Source of the DNA: Streptomyces sp. CB02366
GTDB lineage: Bacteria; Actinomycetota; Actinomycetes; Streptomycetales; Streptomycetaceae
Length of the DNA stretch: 64,000 nucleotides
Assembly: GCF_001905905.1 (NCBI RefSeq)
Contig: NZ_LIVT01000002.1
Location: 186,001 to 250,000 of the forward strand
Direction: 5' to 3'
Numbering within the stretch: position 1 is the stretch's first letter; each line of letters begins with the position of its first letter. Below are positions 39,113 through 47,702 of this stretch, piece after piece. Position numbers and translations under genes: made by a program. Below the pieces are notes generated by a model, which searched no databases, had not been told where the DNA came from, and saw only the letters and a program-made list of their open reading frames with translations.

Positions 39113-40546
39113 ATGACGTCGCAGACGACGCTGGCGAAGCCGGGCCAAGAGCCCGGTGAGCCGGGCCGGCCGGACTCGTCGGACGGGCTTCAGGCAGGCC
39201 TGAAGAACCGCCACCTCTCGATGATCGCGATCGGCGGTGTGATCGGCGCCGGGCTCTTCGTCGGTTCCAGCGCGGGCATCGCGGCGGCGGGCCCGGCGAT
39301 CCTCATCTCGTACGCGATGGTCGGTCTGATGGTCGTCCTCGTGATGCGGATGCTCGGCGAGATGGCGGCCGCCCGCCCCAGCTCGGGCTCCTTCTCCGCC
39401 TACGCCGACCAGGCGCTCGGCCGGTGGGCCGGCTTCTCCATCGGCTGGCTCTACTGGTTCTTCTGGGTCGTGGTGCTCGCGGTGGAGGCCACGGCGGGCG
39501 CGAAGATCCTGGAGGGCTGGATCCCCGGGGTGCCGCAGTGGGCCTGGGCGCTGATCGTGATGGTCGTGCTGACCGCCACCAACCTGGTCTCGGTGGGCAG
39601 TTACGGCGAGTTCGAGTTCTGGTTCGCCGGGATCAAGGTCGTGGCGATCGGCGCGTTCGTGGTCGTCGGCCTCCTCGCGGTCTTCGGGTTCCTGCCCGGG
39701 TCGGACAACCCGGGGTCGGGCCTCGCCCATCTGACGGACTCCGGCGGGTTCTTCCCCGAGGGCCCGGGCGCGATCCTCACCGGTGTGCTGATGGTCGTCT
39801 TCTCGTTCATGGGCAGTGAGATCGTGACGCTGGCCGCCGGGGAGTCCACGGACCCGCAGCGGGCCGTCTCGAAGGCCACCAACAGCGTGATCTGGCGCAT
39901 CGCCGTCTTCTACCTCGGCTCGATCTTCGTGGTGCTGACCCTGCTGCCGTGGAACGACCCCTCGATCGTCGAGAAGGGCAGCTACGTCGCCGCCCTCGAC
40001 TCGATCGGCATCCCGCACGCGGGCCAGGTCATGGACTTCATCGTGCTGACGGCCGTGCTGTCCTGCCTCAACTCCGGCCTCTACACCGCCTCCCGGATGG
40101 CGTTCTCGCTCGGCGAGCGGGGCGACGCGCCGAAGTCCTTCGCCAAGGTCAACCGGCGGGGCGTGCCGCAGGCGGCGATCCTGTCGTCGGTGGTCTTCGG
40201 CTTCGTGGCGGTGTTCTTCAACTACCAGTGGCCCGACACGGTGTTCCAGTTCCTGCTGAACTCCTCCGGGGCGGTCGCGCTCTTCGTGTGGCTGGTCATC
40301 TGCTTCACCCAGCTGCGGATGCGCGGGATCATCCTGCGCGAGAACCCCGGCAAGCTGGTCGTGCGGATGTGGCTCTTCCCGTACCTCACCTGGGCGACGA
40401 TCGCGATGATCTCCTTCGTCCTGGTCTACATGCTGACCGACGACGCCGCCCGCGAGCAGGTCGTGCTGTCGCTTCTGGTCGCGGCCCTGGTGGTGGGCGT
40501 CTCGCTGGTACGCGAGTGGCGCGGCCGTAAGGCCGTCGCGGGGTGA
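39113..40546 (+). CDS. APC-superfamily amino acid permease (GabP/AnsP-like), copy 1
   Basis: 477 residues with twelve membrane helices. Helix 1 carries the family signature IGGVIGAGLFVGSSAGIAAAGP, the broken helix that holds the amino-acid backbone. SGSFSAYADQALG and GEFEFWFAGIK follow in the usual places. It is a proton-coupled amino-acid importer, closest in look to GABA/proline-type AAT permeases; the substrate is not decidable. ATG 39113, with AAAGGA 8 nt upstream. It is one of three close paralogues within 7 kb (see 42948 and 44672) and the most divergent of them. Confidence 0.92.
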   Translation: MTSQTTLAKPGQEPGEPGRPDSSDGLQAGLKNRHLSMIAIGGVIGAGLFVGSSAGIAAAGPAILISYAMVGLMVVLVMRMLGEMAAARPSSGSFSAYADQALGRWAGFSIGWLYWFFWVVVLAVEATAGAKILEGWIPGVPQWAWALIVMVVLTATNLVSVGSYGEFEFWFAGIKVVAIGAFVVVGLLAVFGFLPGSDNPGSGLAHLTDSGGFFPEGPGAILTGVLMVVFSFMGSEIVTLAAGESTDPQRAVSKATNSVIWRIAVFYLGSIFVVLTLLPWNDPSIVEKGSYVAALDSIGIPHAGQVMDFIVLTAVLSCLNSGLYTASRMAFSLGERGDAPKSFAKVNRRGVPQAAILSSVVFGFVAVFFNYQWPDTVFQFLLNSSGAVALFVWLVICFTQLRMRGIILRENPGKLVVRMWLFPYLTWATIAMISFVLVYMLTDDAAREQVVLSLLVAALVVGVSLVREWRGRKAVAG

Positions 40547-40583
40547 CACCCCCGGTCCGTACGCGATCCGCACCCGCGTGATC

Positions 40584-40610
40584 CATACCTGACGGAGGTT
40601 GTCAGGTATG
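40584..40610 (+). promoter_or_regulatory. Perfect 10-bp inverted repeat before the FAD oxidoreductase
   Basis: CATACCTGAC (40584-40593) and GTCAGGTATG (40601-40610) with the spacer GGAGGTT. It could be a repressor operator, or an RNA hairpin presenting GGAGG in its loop as the ribosome binding site of a leader ORF starting at the ATG of 40608. Confidence 0.55.
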
Positions 40611-40612
40611 CC

Positions 40613-40663
40613 GGGGAAGCTCTCCCTCGCACCGCAGAAACGCGAGCGAAGGAGAGCTTTCCC
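40613..40663 (+). promoter_or_regulatory. Hairpin that sequesters the ribosome binding site
   Basis: Bases 40613-40625 pair with 40651-40663 (13 bp, one G-U), with a nested CTCGC/GCGAG stem inside. The right arm contains GGAGAG, the Shine-Dalgarno for the ATG at 40664, and the stem ends exactly at that ATG. If formed it would block translation initiation. Confidence 0.55.
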
Positions 40664-41974
40664 ATGTCGTCCCAGCACCGGTCCCCGTCCTCGGCCCAGG
40701 GGTCCGTCCCCGTCAGCTTCCAGACCGGTTTCCCGATCCGTCCCGGCCGGGTGGTGGAGGCCCGTACCGCCGCCGACGTGCGGGAGGCCGTGGCGTACGC
40801 CGCCGAGCGCGGGCTCCGGGTGACCGCGCACGCCACCGGGCACGGGCTGGCCGGCGCGATCGAGGGCGGGGTCCTCGTGGCCACCGGCGCCCTGGACCCG
40901 GTCACCGTCGACCCGGTCGCCCGCACCGCCAGGGTCGGCGCGGGCGCGACCTGGGGCGCGGTGGCCGCCGCCGCGGCCCCGCACGGCCTCGCCCCGCTCA
41001 ACGGCTCGTCGCCCTCGGTGGGCGCCGTCTCGTACACGCTGGGCGGCGGACTGGGCATCCTGGCCCGGGAGTTCGGGTACGCGGCCGACCGGGTCCGGGC
41101 GCTGGAGGTGGTGACCGCCGACGGCGTCCTGCGCCGGGTCACCCCGGAGCGGGAGCCGGAGCTTTTCTGGGGGCTGCGCGGCGGCGGCCACCGGCTGGGG
41201 GTGGTGACGGCCCTGGACATCGGTCTGGTGGCGGTGGAGCGGCTGTACGGGGGTTCGATCGCGTTCGACGGGGAGCGGGCCGCCGAGGTGGTGGCGGCCT
41301 ATCTGGAGTGGACCAGGACCGTGCCCCGGACGCTGACCTCCTCGCTGGCCGCGCTGGTCTACCCGGACATGCCGCAGCTTCCCGAGGGGCTGCGGGGGCG
41401 GTACGTCGTCTCGGTGCGGGTCGCCTTCACGGGGGACGCGGCCGAGGGCGAGCGGCTGGTGGCCCCGCTGCGGGCGATCGGCCCCGCTCTGGCGGACTCG
41501 CTGCGGGAGATGCCGTACGCGGAGAGCCCCACCATCCACAACGACCCGCCGTTCCCGCACGCGTACTACGGGGACGGGCTGATGCTGCGGGAGCTGGACG
41601 CCGAGAGGGCCGCACGGGTGCTGGAGGCGACCGGGCCCGGCGCGCCGATGATGACCGTGGTCCAGCTCAACCACCTCGGCGGCGCGCTGGCCGAGCGGCC
41701 GGAGACGGCGAGCGCGGTCCCCCACCGGGACGCGGGGTTCCTGCTGCGGGTCCTGTCGCCGCTGGACGGTACGGACGTGGCGGCGGTGCGCTCGCTGTAC
41801 GGGGAGGTGGCCGGGGTGCTGGGGCCGCTGGTGCTGGGGCGGTCGCTGAACTTCTCCTTCGGCGGCGGGGACCGCACCGCCGGTCTCCACGAGCCGGAAA
41901 CGGCGAAGAGGCTCGCCGGTCTGGTCTCCCAGTACGATCCGGCGGGCCTCTTCGGGGGCCCGTACGAGAGCTGA
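40664..41974 (+). CDS. BBE-like FAD-linked oxidoreductase
   Basis: 436 residues. A PCMH-type FAD-binding domain (about 20-200) has H60 in the ATGH motif for covalent FAD attachment and GSSPSVGAVSYTLGGGLG at 114-131. In bicovalent berberine-bridge enzymes the second link is a cysteine in the equivalent GxCPSVG; here S116 replaces it, so only single covalent attachment is expected. The C-terminus ends with QYDPAGLFGGPY, a BBE tail variant. It oxidises alcohols or sugars, or carries out aromatic chemistry; the substrate is unknown. ATG 40664 follows GGAGAG that lies inside a stable hairpin. It has no operon partner. Confidence 0.85.
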   Translation: MSSQHRSPSSAQGSVPVSFQTGFPIRPGRVVEARTAADVREAVAYAAERGLRVTAHATGHGLAGAIEGGVLVATGALDPVTVDPVARTARVGAGATWGAVAAAAAPHGLAPLNGSSPSVGAVSYTLGGGLGILAREFGYAADRVRALEVVTADGVLRRVTPEREPELFWGLRGGGHRLGVVTALDIGLVAVERLYGGSIAFDGERAAEVVAAYLEWTRTVPRTLTSSLAALVYPDMPQLPEGLRGRYVVSVRVAFTGDAAEGERLVAPLRAIGPALADSLREMPYAESPTIHNDPPFPHAYYGDGLMLRELDAERAARVLEATGPGAPMMTVVQLNHLGGALAERPETASAVPHRDAGFLLRVLSPLDGTDVAAVRSLYGEVAGVLGPLVLGRSLNFSFGGGDRTAGLHEPETAKRLAGLVSQYDPAGLFGGPYES

Positions 41975-41986
41975 GCCCTCGGGGGG

Positions 41987-42580
41987 TCAGCCGCGGTGGC
42001 CGAGGAGCTTCCACGTGGTGGGCAGCAGGCCCATGGCCAGAGCCGCCTTGAGGGCGTCGCCGATCAGGAACGGGACGAGGCCGGCCGCGACGGCGGCGCT
42101 CAGCGACATCCCCGTGGACAGGGCGAGGTAGGGCACGCCGATGGCGTAGATGATCGCGGAGCCGAGGACCATCGTGCCCGCCGTGCGCGGCACCGAGCGG
42201 TCGCCGCCGCGCCGGGCGAGGGCGCCGACGACGGTGGCGGCCAGGAGCATGCCGAAGACGTAGCCGAGGGACGGCATGCTCCAGCCGGAGGACGCCTCGG
42301 CGAACCACGGCACGCCGGCCATGCCCACGAGGGCGTACAGGGCGAGCGAGAGGAAGCCCCGGCGGGCGCCGAGGGCGGTGCCGATGAGGAGCGCGGCGAA
42401 GGTCTGGCCGGTGACCGGGACCGGGGAGCCGGGGACCGGCACGGCGATCTGGGCGGCGATGCCGGTCAGGGCGGCGCCGCCGAGGACCAGGGCCGCGTCC
42501 ACGGCGTAGCGGTGGCGGGCCGCGGGCAGCAGGTCGGCGAGGACCGCTCCGGAGCGGACGGGGGCGGCAGCAGTGCTCAT
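41987..42580 (-). CDS. bioY: BioY biotin transporter S component
   Basis: 197 residues with six hydrophobic helices. The typical BioY strings PVPVTGQTFAALLIGTALG and FLIGDALKAALAMGL are present. BioY binds biotin and works alone or with an ECF module (BioMN); no bioMN genes are in this window, so it may use a shared ECF or act by itself. It starts at ATG 42580. Convergent with the oxidoreductase gene, with only 12 nt between stops, so the two transcripts must overlap at their ends. Confidence 0.93.
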   Translation of the reverse strand: MSTAAAPVRSGAVLADLLPAARHRYAVDAALVLGGAALTGIAAQIAVPVPGSPVPVTGQTFAALLIGTALGARRGFLSLALYALVGMAGVPWFAEASSGWSMPSLGYVFGMLLAATVVGALARRGGDRSVPRTAGTMVLGSAIIYAIGVPYLALSTGMSLSAAVAAGLVPFLIGDALKAALAMGLLPTTWKLLGHRG

Positions 42581-42947
42581 CGGGACTCCGCGGGTGAGGG
42601 CGGTCGGGCCTGGGCGGCCCCCGCCGTGCAGGGTGGGGTCGGGCTCCCGCCGACGTTAGCCCACGGGCCCACGCTCGATCACCATCAGCCGCCCACAAAG
42701 CGGCGGTTGATGGCTTGGTGGGATTCACACAAAGACCGCGCCGCAATCCCGTTCGCGCGTGACACGCGTCACGGAGGTGAGGGCGTTGTCGGCGCGTTTT
42801 GGCGAGGAGGGCGCCGGAAGGCGAGACTGTAGCTTCCCCATAAACGATCAGTTCGCTCTGATCGCCCCCGAACGACGGCCGCGCGGCCCCGGCCCACCGG
42901 CCGGCCGCCCTCGCACGACCCGCTGATCCGAGAGTGATCCCTCCCCC
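42581..42947. other. 367-bp divergent control region (bioY / permease 2)
   Basis: No gene. Two dyads are visible: CGTGACACGCGTCACG (42758-42773) and a 7-6-7 inverted repeat CGATCAG...CTGATCG (42845-42864) close to the permease start. No BirA- or BioR-type biotin operator could be recognised with confidence. Confidence 0.4.
42758..42773. promoter_or_regulatory. Palindrome TGACACGCGTCA
   Basis: A near-perfect dyad (one mismatch in 12), followed by CGGAGGTG. Almost the same string, TGACGCGCGTCA then CGAAGGAG, occurs before pepN at 61282. The binding protein is unknown. Confidence 0.35.
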
Positions 42948-44399
42948 ATGCCCGAGGTTCCTCCCTCCCCCACCCCTCCTCCCGTCCCGACGGCCGCCCC
43001 GCCGCCCGAGCCGCTGGCGCACGGGCTCAAGCAGCGCCATCTGACGATGCTGGGGCTCGGCGGGGTGATCGGAGCCGGCCTCTTCGTCGGCTCGGGCGCC
43101 GGCATCGCGGTGGCGGGGCCCGCGATCGTCGTGTCCTATCTGATCGCGGGGGCGCTCGCGATGCTGGTGATGCGGATGCTGGGCGAGATGTCCGCGGCGA
43201 TGCCCGCCTCCGGTTCGTTCTCCGTGCACGCCGAGCGGGCGCTGGGACGGTGGGCCGGGTTCAGCGTCGGGTGGCTGTACTGGTTCCTGCTGGTGGTGGT
43301 CCTCGCGGTGGAGGCGACGGCCGCCGCGCAGATCGCCCACGGCTGGGTTCCGGCCGTCGAACCCTGGGCGTGGGTCCTGCTGTTCATGGTGGTCTTCACC
43401 GCGGCGAACCTGACGGCGGTGAAGAACTTCGGGGAGTTCGAGTTCTGGTTCGCCGCCTTGAAGGTCGGCGCGATCGTCGTCTTCCTGGTGCTCGGGCTGC
43501 TGGCGGTCCTCGGCCTGCTCCCGGACACCGATCCGGTCGGGACGGCCAACCTGACCGGCCGGGGCGGCTTCCTGCCGAACGGCTGGAGCGGGGTCGTCTC
43601 CGGCGTGCTGACCGTGGTCTTCGCCTTCGGCGGCTTGGAGGTCGTCACGATCGCCGCCGCCGAGACGGACGACCCGGCGCGCGCGGTGGGGCGTGCGGTG
43701 CGCAGCGCGGTGGTGCGCATCCTCTTCTTCTACGTCGGATCGATGCTGGTGATCGTCACCGTGCTGCCGTGGACCGCGCAGCGGGCCGGGCTGAGCCCGT
43801 ACGTGAAGGTGCTGGACGCGATCGGGGTGCCGTCGGCGGGGCAGATCATGAACATCGTGGTGTTCGTGGCGCTGCTCTCCGCGCTCAACGCCAATCTGTA
43901 CGGCTCCTCCCGCATGATCTTCTCCCTGGCGGAGCGCGGGGAGGCCCCGCGCGGGCTGCTGAAGGTCTCGGGCGGGAAGCGCGCGGCGGGAGGGCGTTCC
44001 CCGGGGCGGGCGGGCGGGGTGCCCCGGCGGGCGGTGCTGGCCTCGGTGGCCTTCGGTTTCGTCTCCGTCCTGCTCAACCTGCTGTGGCCGGACACGGTCT
44101 TCCTCTACCTGCTCAACTCGGTCGGTGCGGTGCTGCTGTTCGTCTGGGCGCTGATCGCCGCCTCGCAACTGCGGCTGCGCGCCCGGCTGGAGCGGGAGGC
44201 CCCCGAGGCGCTGTCCCTGCGCATGTGGTGCTTCCCCTTTCTGACCTGGCTGACGCTGGCGGGGCTGCTCGGAGTACTGGTGCTGATGCTGACCGACGAC
44301 GCGGCGCGTCCGCAGGTGCTGTGGTCCACCGGGGCGACGGCGCTGGTCCTGCTGGTGGCGTTGGGGCGCGGGCGGCGGGAGCGCGGGAAGAGGGCCTGA
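42948..44399 (+). CDS. APC-superfamily amino acid permease, copy 2
   Basis: 483 residues, twelve helices, with LGGVIGAGLFVGSGAGIAVAGP in helix 1 and GEFEFWFAALKVGAI in the middle. It is close to the paralogue at 44672 (same GEFEFWFAALKVGAI and DPxxAVGRAVRSA-type segments) and clearly related to copy 1. It imports an amino acid or GABA; specificity is not decidable. An insertion of about 15 Arg/Gly-rich residues (KRAAGGRSPGRAGG) interrupts a cytoplasmic loop around residue 345. It starts at ATG 42948. Confidence 0.9.
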   Translation: MPEVPPSPTPPPVPTAAPPPEPLAHGLKQRHLTMLGLGGVIGAGLFVGSGAGIAVAGPAIVVSYLIAGALAMLVMRMLGEMSAAMPASGSFSVHAERALGRWAGFSVGWLYWFLLVVVLAVEATAAAQIAHGWVPAVEPWAWVLLFMVVFTAANLTAVKNFGEFEFWFAALKVGAIVVFLVLGLLAVLGLLPDTDPVGTANLTGRGGFLPNGWSGVVSGVLTVVFAFGGLEVVTIAAAETDDPARAVGRAVRSAVVRILFFYVGSMLVIVTVLPWTAQRAGLSPYVKVLDAIGVPSAGQIMNIVVFVALLSALNANLYGSSRMIFSLAERGEAPRGLLKVSGGKRAAGGRSPGRAGGVPRRAVLASVAFGFVSVLLNLLWPDTVFLYLLNSVGAVLLFVWALIAASQLRLRARLEREAPEALSLRMWCFPFLTWLTLAGLLGVLVLMLTDDAARPQVLWSTGATALVLLVALGRGRRERGKRA

Positions 44400-44427
44400 C
44401 GGCGCCGATCGGGGCGAGCACGCGAAC

Positions 44428-44447
44428 GGCCCGCCCGCGGGCGGGCC
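44428..44447 (+). terminator. Palindromic terminator after permease 2
   Basis: A 20-nt perfect palindrome (GGCCCGCCC GC-rich arms) 28 nt after the permease 2 stop, separating it from permease 3. Confidence 0.5.
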
Positions 44448-44671
44448 GGGGCGGGCGGACGGGTACGGAAGGGGGAACGGCCGGGCGGATGCGGGAGGGC
44501 GGGCGGGCGCGGGGCGCGGAACGGCGTCCGCGCCGTGTTCACCGACCGGTAGGCGGGTGTGCACCTTGTGTGAGCCTGGTGACCGTATAGCGGACACTCT
44601 TTCCGTGTGAGCGGTGCGGATGCCCAGACTGTGGTTCCACTCCCGTCTCGCCTACCGAACAGAGCTTGTCC

Positions 44672-46138
44672 ATGCCTCGGACTCCCGCGTCTCCCCCCAC
44701 CGCTGACGCCGCGGCCCCCGCCGCCCCCTCGGCGGACTCCGCGCTCACCCACGGCCTCAAACAGCGGCACCTGTCGATGATCGCCCTCGGCGGGGTGATC
44801 GGCGCCGGCCTCTTCGTCGGCTCGGGGGCGGGCATCGCCGCCGCGGGGCCCTCGATCATCGTCGCGTACGCCATCTCCGGCCTGCTCGTCATGATGGTGA
44901 TGCGCATGCTCGGCGAGATGTCGGCCGCCAACCCGGCGTCCGGCTCCTTCTCCGTGCACGCCGAGCGGGCGATCGGCCCCTGGGCCGGGTTCACCGCGGG
45001 CTGGTCCTTCTGGTTCCTGCTCTGCGTCGCCGTGGGCCTGGAGGGCATCGGGGCCGCGCAGATCGTCAGCGGCTGGCTGCCGGGGACCCCGGAGTGGGCC
45101 TGGGTCGCCCTCTTCATGGTGGTCTTCCTGGGGACGAACCTGGCGGCGGTCAAGAACTTCGGCGAGTTCGAGTTCTGGTTCGCCGCGCTCAAGGTCGGCG
45201 CGATCACGCTGTTCCTGGTCCTCGGCCTGCTGGCGATCCTCGGCCTGCTGCCCGACACGGACGCGCCCGGCCTGACCAACCTCTCGGGGGACGGCGGCTT
45301 CCTGCCCAAGGGGATGGACGGCTTCATCATCGGGCTCCTCGCCTCCGTCTTCGCCTACGGCGGGCTGGAGACGGTCACCATCGCGGCGGCCGAGTCCGAG
45401 AACCCGGTACGGGGCGTCGCCAAGGCGGTCCGTACGGCGATGTGGCGCATCGCCGTCTTCTACATCGGCTCCATGGCGGTCATCGTCACGCTGGTCCCCT
45501 GGGACGACCCGAAGGTCGCCGACGTCGGCCCGTTCTACGCGATGCTCGACCACCTGGGCATCGGGAGCGCCGCGCAGATCATGAACGTGGTCATCCTCAT
45601 CGCCCTGCTCTCCGCGATGAACGCCAACATCTACGGCGCGTCCCGCATGGCCCGCTCGCTGGTCGCCCGCGGCCAGGGCCCGTCCGTGCTCGGCAGGATC
45701 TCCTCCGGGGTGCCGCGCAACGCCGTGATGTTCTCCTCGGTCTTCGGCTTCCTGTGCGTGCTGCTCAGCTACTGGCGGCCGGACGACGTCTTCCCCTGGC
45801 TGCTGAACATGATCGGCGCGGTGATCCTGGTCGTGTGGATCTTCATCGCCGTCTCCCAGCTGATCCTGCGCAAGCGCACCGAGCGGGAGGCGCCCGGGAC
45901 GCTGGTCGTGCGGATGTGGTTCTTCCCCGTCGGCACGATCCTCGCCCTGGCGGCCATGGCGGGCATCTTCCTGCTGATGCTGCGCCAGCCGGACACCCGT
46001 GACCAGCTGCTCGCCACGGGGGCGCTGACCGTGGTGCTGATCGGCGTCGGACTCGTACGCCAGCGCCGGCGGGGTGCCGACGACGCCGACGGCACCGACG
46101 ACGGGACCGGCGCCGCGGCCCCGGCGCGGCAGCGGTAG
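44672..46138 (+). CDS. APC-superfamily amino acid permease, copy 3
   Basis: 488 residues, twelve helices, signature LGGVIGAGLFVGSGAGIAAAGP and GEFEFWFAALKVGAI. It shares long identical stretches with copy 2 and probably arose from it by tandem duplication. The N-terminus is Ala/Pro-rich and the C-terminus ends in a short Asp/Arg tail. The ATG at 44672 is preferred over a TTG two codons earlier. The two paralogues have separate promoters: a 270-nt gap holds a terminator and a TATAG-containing stretch. Confidence 0.91.
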   Translation: MPRTPASPPTADAAAPAAPSADSALTHGLKQRHLSMIALGGVIGAGLFVGSGAGIAAAGPSIIVAYAISGLLVMMVMRMLGEMSAANPASGSFSVHAERAIGPWAGFTAGWSFWFLLCVAVGLEGIGAAQIVSGWLPGTPEWAWVALFMVVFLGTNLAAVKNFGEFEFWFAALKVGAITLFLVLGLLAILGLLPDTDAPGLTNLSGDGGFLPKGMDGFIIGLLASVFAYGGLETVTIAAAESENPVRGVAKAVRTAMWRIAVFYIGSMAVIVTLVPWDDPKVADVGPFYAMLDHLGIGSAAQIMNVVILIALLSAMNANIYGASRMARSLVARGQGPSVLGRISSGVPRNAVMFSSVFGFLCVLLSYWRPDDVFPWLLNMIGAVILVVWIFIAVSQLILRKRTEREAPGTLVVRMWFFPVGTILALAAMAGIFLLMLRQPDTRDQLLATGALTVVLIGVGLVRQRRRGADDADGTDDGTGAAAPARQR

Positions 46139-46349
46139 CCCGCCCCCTTCCCGCACGGCCTCCACGGACGCCGGGCTCCTCCTCGTACGATCGGGGCGGG
46201 GCCCGGCGTTTCGGCGTCCGGGGCCCCGGCGGCCGGTGGCGGCGCCGCGCGCATCCGTGGCCGACAGGACATCGCGGGGCCGGTCGCCGTACCCCGGGCC
46301 GTCACCCGTACTCGCTTCCGTGATGGCTCACCCCACCCGAGGAGCCGTC

Positions 46350-47429
46350 ATGCCCGTTGCCCCCAGGCGCCGTTCGATCCTCCTGGCCACGGCCGCCGTG
46401 ACCGCCGCGGCCACCGCCCCGGCGGTCGCCGCCCCCGCCGCGGGCCGGCGACCCCACCGCCCTTCCGGTCCCCTGGTCATCGGCCATCGCGGGGCGGCGG
46501 GCTGGCGGCCCGAGCACACCGCCGACGCGTACACCTACGCCGTCCGGGCCGGGGCCGACTGGATCGAGCCGGACCTCGTCCCGACGAAGGACCACGTCCT
46601 GGTCGTCCGGCACGAGAACGAGATCGGCGGGACGACGGACGTCGCCGACCACCCCGGGTTCACGGACCGCCGCACCACGAAGACGGTCGACGGCAAGGCG
46701 GTGACCGGCTGGTTCACCGAGGACTTCACACTGCGCGAGCTGCGGACGCTGCGCACGGTGGAGCGGCTTCCGCTGGTCCGCGACCGCAACACGGTCTTCG
46801 ACGGGCGGGGCCGGGTGATGACGTTCCAGGAGGTCGTGGACCTGGCCCGGCGGCTGTCGCGGGAGTCGGGCCGGCGGATCGCGGTCTTCCCGGAGACCAA
46901 GCACCCGACGTACTTCCGTTCGATCGGGCTGCCGCTGGAGGAGGAGCTGATCCGGGTGATCCGCCGGAACCGGCTGACCGCCCGCGACTGCGTCGTCCAG
47001 TCCTTCGAGCCCACCAGCCTGCGCCGGGTGGCCGCCGCCCGCCTCGGCCTCCCGCTGTGGCAGGCGCTGGGCACGAGCGGCGGCCCGTACGGCCACGGGA
47101 TCACCTACCGCGAGATGACGACCCCGGCCGGGCTGCGCGAGATCGCCTCGTACGCGGACTGGATCGGCCCGGACAAGTCCTCGCTGGTCCCGCCGAGCAC
47201 GCTGCTGGCGGACGCCCACGCGGCGGGCCTGAAGGTCGGCGCGTACACCTTCCGGGCGGAGAACCAGTACCTCCCGGCCGCGTACCGCCGGGGCTCCGAC
47301 CCCCACGCCTTCGGCGACGCGTTCGGGGAGTACGCCTTCCACTACGGGCAGGGCGTGGACGCGGTGGTGACGGACTTCCCGGACATCGCGGCGCAGGCCA
47401 GGGACGATCTGCGGGGGCAGGGCCTCTAG
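46350..47429 (+). CDS. Secreted glycerophosphodiester phosphodiesterase
   Basis: 359 residues. The N-terminus RRRSILLATAAVTAAATAPAV is a twin-arginine-type signal peptide ending in AVAAPA. The GDPD TIM barrel has H46-R47 in VIGHRG, E73-x-D75 in IEPDL and H88 in VRHEN as the catalytic acid/base and metal ligands. It hydrolyses glycerophosphodiesters outside the cell, releasing glycerol-3-phosphate, and may also act on teichoic-acid-like polymers. The ATG at 46350 follows GAGGAG 6 nt upstream; an ATG nine codons earlier lacks one. Confidence 0.9.
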   Translation: MPVAPRRRSILLATAAVTAAATAPAVAAPAAGRRPHRPSGPLVIGHRGAAGWRPEHTADAYTYAVRAGADWIEPDLVPTKDHVLVVRHENEIGGTTDVADHPGFTDRRTTKTVDGKAVTGWFTEDFTLRELRTLRTVERLPLVRDRNTVFDGRGRVMTFQEVVDLARRLSRESGRRIAVFPETKHPTYFRSIGLPLEEELIRVIRRNRLTARDCVVQSFEPTSLRRVAAARLGLPLWQALGTSGGPYGHGITYREMTTPAGLREIASYADWIGPDKSSLVPPSTLLADAHAAGLKVGAYTFRAENQYLPAAYRRGSDPHAFGDAFGEYAFHYGQGVDAVVTDFPDIAAQARDDLRGQGL

Positions 47430-47480
47430 GTGTATTGATCGCGAGCGTGGTCGACGCCGGCCGGTCCTGATCACGGCGAA

Positions 47481-47503
47481 GGCCTCCGTGCGCGGCGGAG
47501 GCC
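47481..47503 (+). terminator. Terminator of the phosphodiesterase gene
   Basis: A perfect 8-bp stem GGCCTCCG/CGGAGGCC about 50 nt after the stop. Confidence 0.5.
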
Positions 47504-47650
47504 GTCGTCGACGCGCGGGAGCACGGCCGGGAGGGGTGGAGGGCGGCCCTGCCCGGGTTCGGCTTCCCCGGCCGGCCCACCGGCTTGCCGGACGTCGGCT
47601 CCGGGAAGGCCGCCGGCCTCCGGCACGCTCCGGCGGCCCCGCTCCGTGCC

Positions 47651-47697
47651 TTCCGGCCGCGGGCCCCGGGCGGGTGGCCCGGGGCCCGCGGCCGGAA
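47651..47697 (-). terminator. dps terminator hairpin
   Basis: A perfect 20-bp stem (47651-47670 with 47678-47697) immediately after the dps stop on the minus strand. Confidence 0.8.
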
Positions 47698-47702
47698 GTC
47701 GC

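Noticed and set aside
39083..46165. Very long minus-strand open frames opposite the permeases and the FAD oxidoreductase
   Set aside because: They are shadows of clear plus-strand genes with recognisable motifs; their translations are low-complexity Arg/Gly/Asp/His.
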